64,000 nt of DNA, taken from NCBI RefSeq assembly GCF_018638295.1, contig NZ_JABTTS010000003.1, positions 321,745 to 385,744 on the forward strand, given 5' to 3'. The DNA comes from Streptomyces sp. CHD11 (GTDB taxonomy: Bacteria > Actinomycetota > Actinomycetes > Streptomycetales > Streptomycetaceae). The notes below the pieces were generated by a model. The model was not told the origin of the DNA, did not search any database, and saw only the letters and a program-made list of their open reading frames with translations. Below are positions 56,946 to 64,000 of this stretch, one piece after another (within the stretch, counting starts at the first letter, position 1; each line of letters starts with the position of its first letter). The position numbers and the translations under genes are program-made.

Positions 56946-56980
56946 ATATGCCTCTGTGGTTATATTCCTGTCAAGGAATA
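56946..56980 (-). promoter_or_regulatory. Consensus-like promoter overlapped by an operator palindrome (ArsR)
   Basis: On the minus strand TTGACA (56974-56969) is followed after 17 nt by GCATAT (56951-56946). The -35 is the centre of the perfect inverted repeat TATTCCTTGACAGGAATA (56963-56980). A second pair, AATAT/ATATT, brackets the spacer. ArsR binding here would block RNA polymerase directly. Confidence 0.7.
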
Positions 56981-57056
56981 CACGGCTCGTGGCGTGTCTT
57001 CGACGCACCGGGGGCGGCCCCCGTTGACCCGCGCGATAAACGGGTACCCACGGGCC

Positions 57057-58067
57057 ATGCGGACCAGCGTGGTGGATGTGGGATCGAAGACCGTCAGACT
57101 CGTCGTGTCGGACACGGACGGCGGTGCGCCGCTGCCGGTGCACACCTCCAAGTGGAGGCTGAGGCTGTCCGAGCAGGTCACGCCGGGCGGACCGGTGCCG
57201 GAGCAGGCCGTGCGGGACCTGGTGGAGGCCGTGACCGAGGCGGACCGGACCGCCACGCGATGGGGTGCGTCGGGTCCGCTGGCGTTCGCGACGGCCGTGG
57301 TGCGCGGTGCTCCGAACCGGCTGGAGGTGCTGCGGACGGTACGGAATCGGACGGGCGTCGAGCTGTGCACCCTGCCGGGCGAGGTCGAGGCGGAACTCAC
57401 CTTCCTCGCGGCGCGGCGCTGGATGGGCTGGCGCTGCGGACCGCTGGCGATGCTGGACATCGGCGGAGGATCGCTGGAGGTCGCCTTCGGACGCGGCAGG
57501 CTGCCCGACTTCGCGGCCTCGCTGCCGCTGGGCGCGGCCCGGCTGACCCATGAGCACTTCGAGGACGAGGACCCTCCCTCGCCGGAGCGGATACGGGCGC
57601 TGCGCCGACGGGTGCGCCATCAACTGCGTGATGTGGCGGCCCGGATCCGCTGGGAGGGGCCTCGCACGGCGGTCGCCACCTCCCGGACGTTCCAGCAGCT
57701 GGGGCGGCTGTGCGGGGCGGCGCCCGGACGGCACGGGCCGTTCGTGGAGCGCCGGCTCACCAGCGCCGATCTGCGGGTGGCGGTCGACCGGCTGGCCGCC
57801 CTGCCCGCCGCGGAGCGTGCGCGGCTGCCCGGCATCTCGGCGCCGCGCTCCGTGCAGAGCCTGGCGGGCGCGGTCGTGGCGCACACGGCGATGAAGCTGA
57901 CCGGGCTGCGGACGGTGACGATCTGCCCGTGGGCGCTGCGGGAGGGTGTGCTGCTGCGCCACATCGAGGACGGTCCGGCCTGGTGGGCGGAGATCACCCG
58001 CCTCAACGAGAAGGAGGCGGCCGGCCCGGAACCCGTACCGCTGCGCGTCGCCGCCGCGCGCCACTGA
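57057..58067 (+). CDS. Ppx/GppA-family phosphatase (exopolyphosphatase-like)
   Basis: A 336-residue actin-fold phosphatase of the polyphosphate/(p)ppGpp family. Phosphate-1 motif VVDVGSKTVRLVVSDTDGG, the catalytic Glu region LCTLPGEVEAELTFLAARRW, phosphate-2 AMLDIGGGSLEVAFGRG, then LPLGAARLTHEHF and the C-terminal CPWALREGVLLRHIEDG. Length fits short actinobacterial Ppx proteins. ATG 57057 has TACCCA 6 nt upstream and TTGACC farther up, suggesting a leaderless start. Substrate choice (polyphosphate or pppGpp) is not decided by sequence. Confidence 0.9.
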   Translation: MRTSVVDVGSKTVRLVVSDTDGGAPLPVHTSKWRLRLSEQVTPGGPVPEQAVRDLVEAVTEADRTATRWGASGPLAFATAVVRGAPNRLEVLRTVRNRTGVELCTLPGEVEAELTFLAARRWMGWRCGPLAMLDIGGGSLEVAFGRGRLPDFAASLPLGAARLTHEHFEDEDPPSPERIRALRRRVRHQLRDVAARIRWEGPRTAVATSRTFQQLGRLCGAAPGRHGPFVERRLTSADLRVAVDRLAALPAAERARLPGISAPRSVQSLAGAVVAHTAMKLTGLRTVTICPWALREGVLLRHIEDGPAWWAEITRLNEKEAAGPEPVPLRVAAARH

Positions 58068-58155
58068 AGCGGTTTCGGGCCACTGGTCGAGCGGGCCGAG
58101 GCGGCGAGCCGGCCGCACTCCGGCAGGGCTGGACGGGGCGCGGCCGGCCGGCCCG

Positions 58156-58764
58156 CTACCGCGGGGGCGGGCCGAGGGGGTGGGACTCCAGGGCGCGGGC
58201 CACGCCCAGCAGGTTGGCCGCCATGGCGCGGCCGGTCTTGCGGGACCAGTCGTGGCCGCTGCCGCCCTCGAGGAAGCTCGGTCCGGGACCGGGGCCCTGG
58301 TTCCAGTAGGTCCAGGCCTGGCCCGGGATGGTGTAGCCGATGTCCTGCAGAGCGCCGGTGATCTCGCTGATGACGTGGTGGGCGCCGTCCTCGTTGCCGG
58401 TGACGACCACGCCGGCGACCCGGTTGTAGGCGACCGGGCGGCCGTCGTCGTCGGTTTCGGCCATCATCCCGTCCATGCGTTCCAGGACGCGTTTGCTGAC
58501 CGACGACGGTTGGCCGAGCCAGGTCGGGGTGGCGATGACCAGGATCTGCGAGGCGAGGAGTTCCTCGTGCACGGCCGGCCAGTCGTCACCCTCGTGCACG
58601 GCCTCGCTGACCACGCCCGGGGCGATGTCCAGGTCCACCGCGCGGACGACGTCGACCGCCACGCCCTCCGTCTCCAGCTGTTCGGTGACGGTCCGCAGCA
58701 GCGCCTCCGTGTTGGACGTCTCCGGTGACTTCTTGAGGGTGCAGTTGATCATGAGTGCCTTCAT
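58156..58764 (-). CDS. Flavodoxin-fold NAD(P)H-dependent oxidoreductase
   Basis: A 202-residue FMN reductase-like protein. INCTLKKSPETSNTEALL is the FMN-phosphate loop and LVIATPTWLGQPSSVSKRVL the second FMN loop; VAGVVVTGNEDGAHHVISEI follows. The family is flavodoxin_2/NADPH-dependent FMN reductase. No Shine-Dalgarno sequence; TACCTC 7 nt upstream of ATG 58764 fits a leaderless mRNA. It is divergent from the haem-oxygenase-like gene with about 80 bp between, so the two may share redox context. Confidence 0.87.
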   Translation of the reverse strand: MKALMINCTLKKSPETSNTEALLRTVTEQLETEGVAVDVVRAVDLDIAPGVVSEAVHEGDDWPAVHEELLASQILVIATPTWLGQPSSVSKRVLERMDGMMAETDDDGRPVAYNRVAGVVVTGNEDGAHHVISEITGALQDIGYTIPGQAWTYWNQGPGPGPSFLEGGSGHDWSRKTGRAMAANLLGVARALESHPLGPPPR

Positions 58765-58843
58765 GCGGCATGAGGTACCCCGCCGGCCGCCCTCTGCCAC
58801 ACCGGCAGGGGTTTCCGTGCGCCGTCCGGGTACCCGGGGCCTC

Positions 58844-59857
58844 ATGGAACACCCTCAGGACGAACCCCGGCTGCCCGCACCACGCGGCGCCGTGAGCCGC
58901 GCCGTACAGGACCGTCTGCGCGGCACCGGCCCGCTGCCCTGCGACGAGGACGTCGCGGCGGCCCCCGTGTACGGAGACGATCTCCAGCTCGCCCTGTACC
59001 TCTGCTACGAGCTGCACTACCGCGGCTTCGCGGACGTGGACCCGGACCTCGAATGGGACCCCGGGCTGCTGCGCACCCGCGCCGCCCTGGAGCGGCGCTT
59101 CCTCGCCGCTCTCCGCGCGGACGCACGGCGGCACGACACCGTCGAGGACGCCCTCGCCGGGATCCTGGTGGAACCCGTGGACGGCACGGGTGTCAGTCAT
59201 TTCCTGCGCGACAAGGGCGAGCTGTGGCAGCTGCGCGAGTACGCCGCCCTGCGGTCGCTGTACCACCTCAAGGAGGCCGACCCGCACGCCTGGGTGCTGC
59301 CCCGGCTGCGGGGCCGGGCCAAGGCGGCGATGGCGGCCGTGGAGTTCGACGAGTACGGCGGCGGCCGGGCCGACCGGGTGCACGCCCGCCTCTTCGCCGA
59401 CCTGATGGACGATCTGGGCCTGGACACGACGTACGGTGCCTATCTGGACGCGGCTCCCGCCGAGCTCCTCGTGACGGTGAACCTGATGTCGCTCTTCGGC
59501 CTGCACCGCTCCCTCAGGGGCGCTCTGGTGGGGCACTTCGCCACGGTCGAGATCACCTCATCGCCCGGTTCCCGGCGGCTCGCGGAGGCGATGCGGCGGA
59601 CGGGCGCGGGGCCCGCCGCCGAGCACTTCTACGACGAACACGTGGAGGCGGACGCGGTACACGAACAGGTGGTGCGCCATGACGTCATCGGCGGTCTGCT
59701 GGAGGACGAGCCGCATCTCGCCGCGGACATCGCCTTCGGTGTGGACGCCACGGTGTTCACCGAGGACCTGCTCGGCGACCGGCTGCTCGCCGGCTGGCGG
59801 GCGGGCGAGTCGTGCCTGCGTACTCCCCTGCCACAGGAAGTCCCCCATACCTCCTGA
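58844..59857 (+). CDS. Iron-containing redox enzyme, haem-oxygenase-like fold
   Basis: A 337-residue all-helical protein of the haem-oxygenase-like diiron/iron redox enzyme group. Putative ligand motifs are LCYELHYRGF (Glu, His), VEFDEYGGGRADRVHARLFA (Glu, Asp/Glu, His) and GPAAEHFYDEHVEADAVHEQ (His, Glu, His). The reaction is unknown in this subgroup; relatives include oxygenases acting on fatty acids or amino acids. ATG 58844 has TACCCG 7 nt upstream (leaderless). It heads an operon with the methyltransferase and CDGSH genes (gap 22 bp, then overlap). Confidence 0.82.
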   Translation: MEHPQDEPRLPAPRGAVSRAVQDRLRGTGPLPCDEDVAAAPVYGDDLQLALYLCYELHYRGFADVDPDLEWDPGLLRTRAALERRFLAALRADARRHDTVEDALAGILVEPVDGTGVSHFLRDKGELWQLREYAALRSLYHLKEADPHAWVLPRLRGRAKAAMAAVEFDEYGGGRADRVHARLFADLMDDLGLDTTYGAYLDAAPAELLVTVNLMSLFGLHRSLRGALVGHFATVEITSSPGSRRLAEAMRRTGAGPAAEHFYDEHVEADAVHEQVVRHDVIGGLLEDEPHLAADIAFGVDATVFTEDLLGDRLLAGWRAGESCLRTPLPQEVPHTS

Positions 59858-59879
59858 GCACGGGGGTACTCGGCCGTCT

Positions 59880-60533
59880 GTGAAATCACTCGTACCCCCG
59901 GGCGTGTACGCCCCTCAGGAGGACACCGAACTGCTGGCCGGCGCCCTGGTCGAGGAGCCCGTCCAGCCAGGTGCCGACGTTCTCGACGTGGGAACCGGGT
60001 CCGGCGCGCTGGCGGTCGCCGCCGCGCGGCGCGGCACCCGGGTGACCGCGGTCGACGTGTCGTGGCGGGCTCTGTGCGCCACGCGGCTGAACGCCCTTCG
60101 CGCGGGCGTGCCCGTCCGGATCCGGCACGGGAACCTGTTCACTCCGGTGCGGGGACGGTCGTTCGACCTGATCCTCGCCAATCCCCCCTACGTCCCTGCA
60201 CCCGGCGGCCGGGGCCTGCCGCGCGGGGCGGCCCGGGCCTGGGACGCGGGCGCCGACGGGCGGCTCGTCCTGGACCGGATCTGCCGGGAGGTTCCGGAGC
60301 TGCTGCGGCCCGGTGGTGTGCTGCTGCTGGTGCAGTCGGCGCTCAGCGGCCCCGAGCTGACCCTCGGCCTGCTGCGGGCGTCCGGGCTGAAGGCCGCGGT
60401 GACCCGGCGCCGGCGCATCGCCTTCGGTCCGGTGCTGCGGGACCGGGAACACTGGCTGCGGGAGCGCGGGCTGCTGCCTCCCACGGAGAACGAGGAAGAG
60501 CTGGTGGTGGTCCGTGCCGAACTCCCCGTCTGA
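59880..60533 (+). CDS. HemK2/MTQ2-like class I SAM methyltransferase
   Basis: A 217-residue methyltransferase. GVYAPQEDTELLAGALVEEP is the family start, VLDVGTGSGALAVAAARRG the SAM motif I, and FDLILANPPYVPAPGG contains the N-P-P-Y motif that methylates Gln/Asn/Lys amide or amine nitrogens. These are features of the HemK2/MTQ2 group, which modify release factors or other proteins in eukaryotes and archaea. The bacterial target is unknown. GTG 59880 follows TACTCG by 7 nt. It lies 22 bp after the haem-oxygenase-like gene and overlaps the CDGSH gene by 20 bp. Confidence 0.88.
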   Translation: MKSLVPPGVYAPQEDTELLAGALVEEPVQPGADVLDVGTGSGALAVAAARRGTRVTAVDVSWRALCATRLNALRAGVPVRIRHGNLFTPVRGRSFDLILANPPYVPAPGGRGLPRGAARAWDAGADGRLVLDRICREVPELLRPGGVLLLVQSALSGPELTLGLLRASGLKAAVTRRRRIAFGPVLRDREHWLRERGLLPPTENEEELVVVRAELPV

Positions 60534-60711
60534 CACCCCCCGGCGCGTCACCGTGCGGCGCAAGGGGCCGCTGCTGCTGGAGGGTCCGGTGGAGGTGGAG
60601 CTGGAGGACGGCACGGTCGTGTCCTCCGACCGCTTCCTGGTGGCCCTGTGCACCTGTCGCCGCAGCCGCCGCTACCCCTGGTGCGACACCAGCCACCGCG
60701 ACAGGGCCTGA
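60514..60711 (+). CDS. CDGSH-type iron-sulfur protein
   Basis: A 65-residue [2Fe-2S] protein. The cluster motif is CTCRRSRRYPWCDTSH (three Cys and one His as ligands; C-x-C-x-x-[ST]-x3-P-x-C-D-x-x-H). The N-terminal beta part is VTVRRKGPLLLEGPVEVEL. It starts with a GTG inside the methyltransferase gene (20-bp overlap), so expression is coupled. It may be an electron or iron-sulfur donor for the haem-oxygenase-like enzyme of the same operon (inference). Confidence 0.9.
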   Translation: MPNSPSDTPRRVTVRRKGPLLLEGPVEVELEDGTVVSSDRFLVALCTCRRSRRYPWCDTSHRDRA

Positions 60712-60736
60712 GCCTCTCGCCGGCCCCGCACAGCCC

Positions 60737-60775
60737 GGAGGCCGGCGGGCGGCCCCACTCCGCCCGTCGGCCTCC
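60737..60775. terminator. Strong terminator after the CDGSH operon
   Basis: A 16-bp stem (GGAGGCCGGCGGGCGG with CCGCCCGTCGGCCTCC, one G-T pair) and a 7-nt loop, 26 bp past the operon stop. It also faces the minus-strand SSI gene, which ends at 60867. Confidence 0.75.
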
Positions 60776-60866
60776 TTGCGCGAGATCGCACGTTCCGCGT
60801 GGGGGCTCGCACTCTCCCCAGATCTGCGGGCCGCCGCGCGGTCACGGGAACCGTGCGATCCCGGTC

Positions 60867-61301
60867 TCAGAACGCGAAGACGCTCGAACCGTGAGCACTC
60901 ATCACGCACGCGTTGGAGAAGACCCGCTCGTAGGAGACGCGCTGTCCCTGCCAGACGCCGTCGACCGTGACGAGCACGGGGTCGTACTGCTTGGTGCAGA
61001 AGACGCCTTCCCTCATCGTCAGCGCGTCGAGGTCGCCCTGGACGCCGTTCAGGTCCGCGCAGGCGGAGGCGGCTGCCGGGTGGCTGCCCGAGGGTCCGGG
61101 GGCGCAGGTCAGCGTGACCGCGCGTTCCGGCGTGACGGTCGCCGTGCTGTCGCCGTGGCCCACGGTGAGGACCAGGGCCGAGGGGGCGTAGAGCGCGGAC
61201 GGGGCGTCTCCGGGAGCTGCCAGCGCGGCCCCTGCAAGGGGTGCGCAGACGGCTGCGGCCGTGAGGCCGATGACGGTGGCCCAGCGCGCGGTGTTCCGCA
61301 T
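60867..61301 (-). CDS. Streptomyces subtilisin inhibitor (SSI) family protease inhibitor
   Basis: A 144-residue exported inhibitor. Start ATG 61301 (MRNTARW) is preferred because GGAAGG lies 9 nt upstream; the ATG at 61310 would abut it. Signal peptide about 1-29 (cleavage after ALA). Mature SSI features are [32 protein letters not shown] and [20 protein letters not shown], with four Cys in the two usual disulfides. The reactive loop reads FCTKQYDPV: the P1 residue is Lys (SSI itself has Met), predicting inhibition of trypsin-like as well as subtilisin-like proteases. Two S1 proteases are in the window. Confidence 0.95.
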   Translation of the reverse strand: MRNTARWATVIGLTAAAVCAPLAGAALAAPGDAPSALYAPSALVLTVGHGDSTATVTPERAVTLTCAPGPSGSHPAAASACADLNGVQGDLDALTMREGVFCTKQYDPVLVTVDGVWQGQRVSYERVFSNACVMSAHGSSVFAF

Positions 61302-61626
61302 TGTGTGCATCCTTCCGCTTCGTTTCGTCGGGTCGCCGGCCCTGCTCGGTAGTGCCTGACCGACGTGCCGGAGTCTGCCGAGTCCGCGACGGAAACTCAC
61401 ATCGAGTGTGCAGATTCGGGTAACATTGCGTGTTGAAACAGTGGCGTGAAGTGACAGCATGCGAGCACCTCGACCCGCCAACCGGGCGGCCGTCGCAGGT
61501 GCGAAGTGGACAGTTGGCCGAATAACCGCCGCTCGTTAATAGGCCTGAATCATTCCGGTTCAGCTGCCCGCAGACCGTTCCCCGGCCCTCGTGCTCATGA
61601 GATTCGCGCGTCATGGTCATCACGTG
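61302..61626. other. Upstream region of the SSI gene
   Basis: 325 bp without a gene. It should hold the SSI promoter; the segment 61390-61460 is AT-richer (TTGCGTGTTGAAACAG on the plus strand). A perfect 16-bp palindrome lies at its right edge (61616-61631). Confidence 0.5.
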
Positions 61627-61631
61627 ATGAC
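61616..61631. promoter_or_regulatory. Perfect 16-bp palindrome
   Basis: GTCATCACGTGATGAC is fully self-complementary and overlaps the ATG (61627) of the pseudogene that follows. Size and position suit an operator for a dimeric regulator of that gene. Confidence 0.6.
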
Positions 61632-62148
61632 GAACGAGGAGCGGGATCAACTGCGGGGCTGACTTCGCGGGCCGGCTCCCCGACGACCTCTTCGGGGAAC
61701 TGGCCCAACGCACGCCCGACCGCGGGGAGACCACCGTGATCGGCCGCGTCTCCGCCCTCCGGACGGCCGGGGAGGACTCGCCGGACGGCCGGGAGACGGC
61801 GGCCGAGGGCAGCGTCCAGGAGTTCCGGGAGCGCACCCGGGAGGACCGGATGGCGGTGGCCCGGGACGCCGGGCGCAGCTTCGGACCGGAGTCTCTCCCG
61901 GGGCGTGGAGTGCGACGGCCACCGCGCCCTGTCCGCCCATGCCGCCGCCCCGGTCGTGATCCGGCTGCGCCGGCCGGAGCGCCAGGTCCTGGACACGCTC
62001 GTCGCGGGCGGGGTGGCCCGCAGCCGCGGGAACACGCCGGCCCGGTGCGTACGTGGGGCGGCGCAGCGACACATGGCTCACCGGACTGCGGGAGTCGCCG
62101 GAGCGTGTCCGGCGGGTACGAACCGGGGCCGGACGCCGCGTCCGGTGA
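61627..62148 (+). pseudogene. Frameshifted remnant of a Streptomyces hypothetical gene
   Basis: The protein-like sequence is spread over all three frames. MTNEERDQLRG (from ATG 61627) meets a stop. DFAGRLPDDLFGELAQRTPD to TREDRMAVARDAGRSF (61661 to about 61885) is in a second frame. GVECDGHRALSAHAAAPVVI to VAGGVARSRGNTPARCVR (about 61903-62052) is in a third. VGRRSDTWLTGLRESPERVR (about 62053-62148) returns to the first. The order reads as one protein of about 170 residues with at least three frameshifts. I do not know its function; the 3' part resembles a helical motif in actinobacterial hypothetical proteins. Sequencing error is less likely given several shifts. Confidence 0.65.
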
Positions 62149-62340
62149 GAGCGAGTCCGGCGGGGACGGCGGCTGAACGGCCCTGCCGGCGCCGCCCGGC
62201 CCCGCCGCGGGAGCCGGACCACCCCCGCCCGCCGGGCGGCCGACGGCCGCCGAACCGTCGTCCCGCACGCTGGACGCGCCCCGCGCATACCGGCCAGTAT
62301 GCGTCGGGACGGCACGGCTCGAGGAGACAGGGCGGGACGG

Positions 62341-63510
62341 ATGACGAAGCACTGGGGCGATTTCCAGTACGAGATCTACCTGAACGGGATGACGGGCGCC
62401 GTGCCCCGGCTGCCGACCGATCTGACCCGGCTGGAGGAGCTGACCGAGCAGCGGCTCGGCCCGGGTCCGGTCGGGTACGTCGCCGGGAGCGCGGGGGACG
62501 GCGGCACCGCCCGCGCCAACCGGGCGGCGCTGGAGCGCCACCGGATCGTGCCGCGCATGCTGCGGGACGTGCACGAGCGTGATCTGTCGGTGGAGGTGCT
62601 GGGGCGCGCGCTGCCGGCGCCGCTGGCGCTGGCGCCGGTCGGGGTGCTGTCGATCATGCATCCGGACGCGGAATCGGGTGCCGCCCGGGCCGCCGCCGCG
62701 CAGGGTGTGCCGTTCGTTCTGTCCTCCGCGTCCAGCACCCCGATGGAGGACGTCGCGGAGGCGATGGGCGAGGCGGAGCGCTGGTTCCAGCTGTACTGGC
62801 CGAAGGACGTGGAGGTGGCCCGCAGCTTCCTGAACCGGGCGAAGGCCGCCGGGTTCTCCGCGCTCGTCGTCACCCTGGACACTCCTCTGCTGTCCTGGCG
62901 TCCGCGCGATCTGGACCAGGCGTATCTGCCGTTCCTGCGCGGGGTGGGCACAGCCAACTACTTCTCGGACCCGGCGTTCCGGGCGGGGCTGGCCAAGCCG
63001 GTGCACGAGGACCCCGACGCGGCGGTGATGCACTTCGTGGGCATGTTCGCCGATCCTGCCAAGACCTGGCCGGACCTGGCATTCCTGCGGGAGAACTGGG
63101 ACGGCCCGATCGTCCTCAAGGGGGTGCTCCACCCCGACGACGCCCGGCTCGCGGCCGATGCCGGAATGGACGGTGTGGTGGTGTCCAACCACGGCGGCCG
63201 TCAGGTGGCCGGAGCGATCGGGGCGGCGGAGGCGCTGCCCCGGGTGGCGGCAGCCGTCGGCGACCGGCTCAGCGTGCTGTTCGACAGCGGGGTCCGCACC
63301 GGCGACGACGTCTTCAAGGCGCTCGCCCTCGGTGCGCGGGCGGTGCTGGTGGGACGCCCCTACGTCTACGGACTCGGCCTCGACGGGCAGGCCGGCGTGG
63401 AGCACGTCATCCGCTGTCTGCTCGCCGAACTGGACCTCACCCTCGCTCTCTCGGGTCACGCCACGCCGTCCACGGTCGGCCCCGACGCCCTCTGGGACCC
63501 CACCGCCTGA
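62341..63510 (+). CDS. FMN-dependent alpha-hydroxy-acid oxidase (lactate 2-monooxygenase-like)
   Basis: A 389-residue TIM-barrel flavoenzyme of the 2-hydroxyacid oxidase family, close in size to lactate 2-monooxygenase. Visible: RIVPRMLRDVHERDLSVEVL, LALAPVGVLSIMHPDAE, the Ser-rich FMN loop FVLSSASSTPMEDV, WFQLYWPKD, IVLKGVLHPDDA (Lys), VVSNHGGRQV (catalytic His and Arg) and LFDSGVRTGDDVFKAL with VLVGRPY (FMN phosphate). ATG 62341 is preferred over GTG/ATG codons upstream. It stands alone, behind the pseudogene. Substrate (lactate or another 2-hydroxy acid) is inferred. Confidence 0.9.
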   Translation: MTKHWGDFQYEIYLNGMTGAVPRLPTDLTRLEELTEQRLGPGPVGYVAGSAGDGGTARANRAALERHRIVPRMLRDVHERDLSVEVLGRALPAPLALAPVGVLSIMHPDAESGAARAAAAQGVPFVLSSASSTPMEDVAEAMGEAERWFQLYWPKDVEVARSFLNRAKAAGFSALVVTLDTPLLSWRPRDLDQAYLPFLRGVGTANYFSDPAFRAGLAKPVHEDPDAAVMHFVGMFADPAKTWPDLAFLRENWDGPIVLKGVLHPDDARLAADAGMDGVVVSNHGGRQVAGAIGAAEALPRVAAAVGDRLSVLFDSGVRTGDDVFKALALGARAVLVGRPYVYGLGLDGQAGVEHVIRCLLAELDLTLALSGHATPSTVGPDALWDPTA

Positions 63511-63611
63511 CCCGGCGGCTCACCCGTACAACCGTTCCCTCACCCTGCCCTTGCCCTCGCGAAGACGGCGAGGGGACGGCCGGGGCCGCGGCGCTCACCG
63601 GGCGTACGGCC

Positions 63612-63643
63612 GGGCGGTGCCCCCGCGCAGAGGGCACCGTCCC
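63612..63643. terminator. Bidirectional terminator between convergent genes
   Basis: GGGCGGTGCCC and GGGCACCGTCCC form an 11-bp stem with one G-T pair and a 9-nt loop, 14 bp past the minus-strand stop at 63657 and 100 bp past the oxidase stop. A smaller hairpin, CCTCGC/GCGAGG, is near 63555. Confidence 0.6.
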
Positions 63644-63656
63644 TGCCGCGGGGATG

Positions 63657-64000
63657 TCACGCCAGGGGTTCGGGCAGCCTGGCGTGGCGGGCCGGCGGGA
63701 CGTCCGTCCCCGTGATGGAGAAGGAGTCCGAGGCGGCGCGTACGGGTTCGGCCGCCCAGCGCTGGTTCACCGTCCGGTCGCGTACCTTGACGACGATGTC
63801 GGCGTTCGCGTCAGGGGTCGCGGGGGTGAGGGCCAGCTGCTCGTCCCAGCGGGGCAGCAGCTCGCCCTGGAAGGTGAGGTCGTAACGCACGTCGTCACGG
63901 CGGACGTCGTCGGCGTCGGCACAGGTGCCCAGGACGACGACACCGGCGTCCTTGTGCGAGTCCAGGCACAGACCGGGGTCTGCCACGCTGCGCAGCAGTC
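63657..64000 (-). CDS. C-terminal part of a beta-trefoil-like protein (partial, runs off the right edge)
   Basis: The frame is open to the window end, so only the last 113 residues are seen. LLRSVADPGLCLDSHKDAG and VVVLGTCADADD look like the first strands of a ricin/RICIN-like beta-trefoil unit (C-L-D-S, V-x-L-x-x-C). ADIVVKVRDRTVNQRWAAEP follows. In Streptomyces such ends occur on XRE-type regulators and secreted proteins; the missing N-terminus prevents a decision. GTG 63986 is internal, not a proven start. Confidence 0.5.
   Translation of the reverse strand, partial: LLRSVADPGLCLDSHKDAGVVVLGTCADADDVRRDDVRYDLTFQGELLPRWDEQLALTPATPDANADIVVKVRDRTVNQRWAAEPVRAASDSFSITGTDVPPARHARLPEPLA

Noticed and set aside
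1..64000. Mobile elements or phage genes
   Set aside because: No transposase, integrase, recombinase or terminal inverted repeat pair was seen; the decayed loci have no insertion-sequence borders.

Overview
The window is chromosomal DNA of a Streptomyces or a very close relative. It has very high GC and third-position GC bias, and many GTG starts. Several genes appear leaderless, with a -10 hexamer about 7 nt before the start codon. It carries mycothiol-dependent formaldehyde dehydrogenase, streptogrisin-type proteases, a Streptomyces subtilisin inhibitor, a GH64 glucanase, SpoIIE-type PP2C phosphatases and many small actinomycete-specific proteins. I saw no rRNA, tRNA, CRISPR array, transposase, phage gene or origin.

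Layout. 1-2276: remnant of a flavohemoprotein-like reductase end, then a minus-strand cluster of three Roadblock/LC7-like proteins and a DUF4388-like protein. 2704-6104: an unrecognised protein, a helical-repeat membrane protein and a DUF1232 protein. 6225-7415: a graspetide-type RiPP pair, precursor plus ATP-grasp ligase. 7461-12512: small proteins, a GlxA-type regulator, an aldo/keto reductase, a PhnB-like protein and a Gfo/Idh/MocA oxidoreductase. 12801-14006: secreted GH64 beta-1,3-glucanase behind a LacI-type operator. 14192-22800: two PMT-like membrane glycosyltransferases, a HAD phosphatase divergent from a nucleoside-kinase-like gene, a lone DUF3662 protein and an RpiR regulator. 22942-28503: an ANTAR-GAF-PAS-PP2C phosphatase, a membrane peptidoglycan-binding protein, an ATP-grasp protein, a DUF35 protein and an F420-type oxidoreductase. 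28514-29107: decayed fragments of a methyltransferase and a MalY-type aminotransferase. 29290-34236: membrane-anchored S1 protease, L,D-transpeptidase and two SDRs. 34339-36056: the mycothiol formaldehyde detoxification pair. 36190-42537: ABC exporter, SnoaL-like proteins, TetR divergent from a secreted beta-propeller, metallophosphoesterase and CBS protein. 42701-47686: two divergent multi-sensor PP2C phosphatases separated by a 33-bp repeat block. 47964-49286: secreted S1 protease. 49853-56059: peptide export cluster with a cysteine-free double-glycine precursor, HlyD protein, C39-peptidase ABC transporter and second ABC protein. 56064-64000: ArsR/SRPBCC pair, Ppx/GppA, flavodoxin-fold reductase, a haem-oxygenase-like/MTQ2-like/CDGSH operon, the SSI inhibitor, a frameshifted pseudogene, an FMN 2-hydroxyacid oxidase and the end of a beta-trefoil-like protein.

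How the genes fit together. The most system-like parts are (i) the export cluster at 49853-56059, which has everything needed to trim and secrete an unmodified 48-residue peptide but no modification enzyme beside it, with a strong hairpin between precursor and transporter genes; (ii) the minimal graspetide pair without the usual methyltransferase; (iii) the Roadblock/DUF4388 cluster, which has signalling-scaffold components but no GTPase or kinase; and (iv) the iron-linked operon at 58844-60711. Two secreted S1 proteases and an SSI inhibitor with a Lys P1 residue form a likely extracellular proteolysis set. Three PP2C phosphatases with different sensor domains suggest dense anti-sigma or anti-anti-sigma signalling. 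Several terminators sit between convergent genes. At least three loci are decayed (left edge, 28514-29107, 61627-62148), as expected of accessory Streptomyces DNA.
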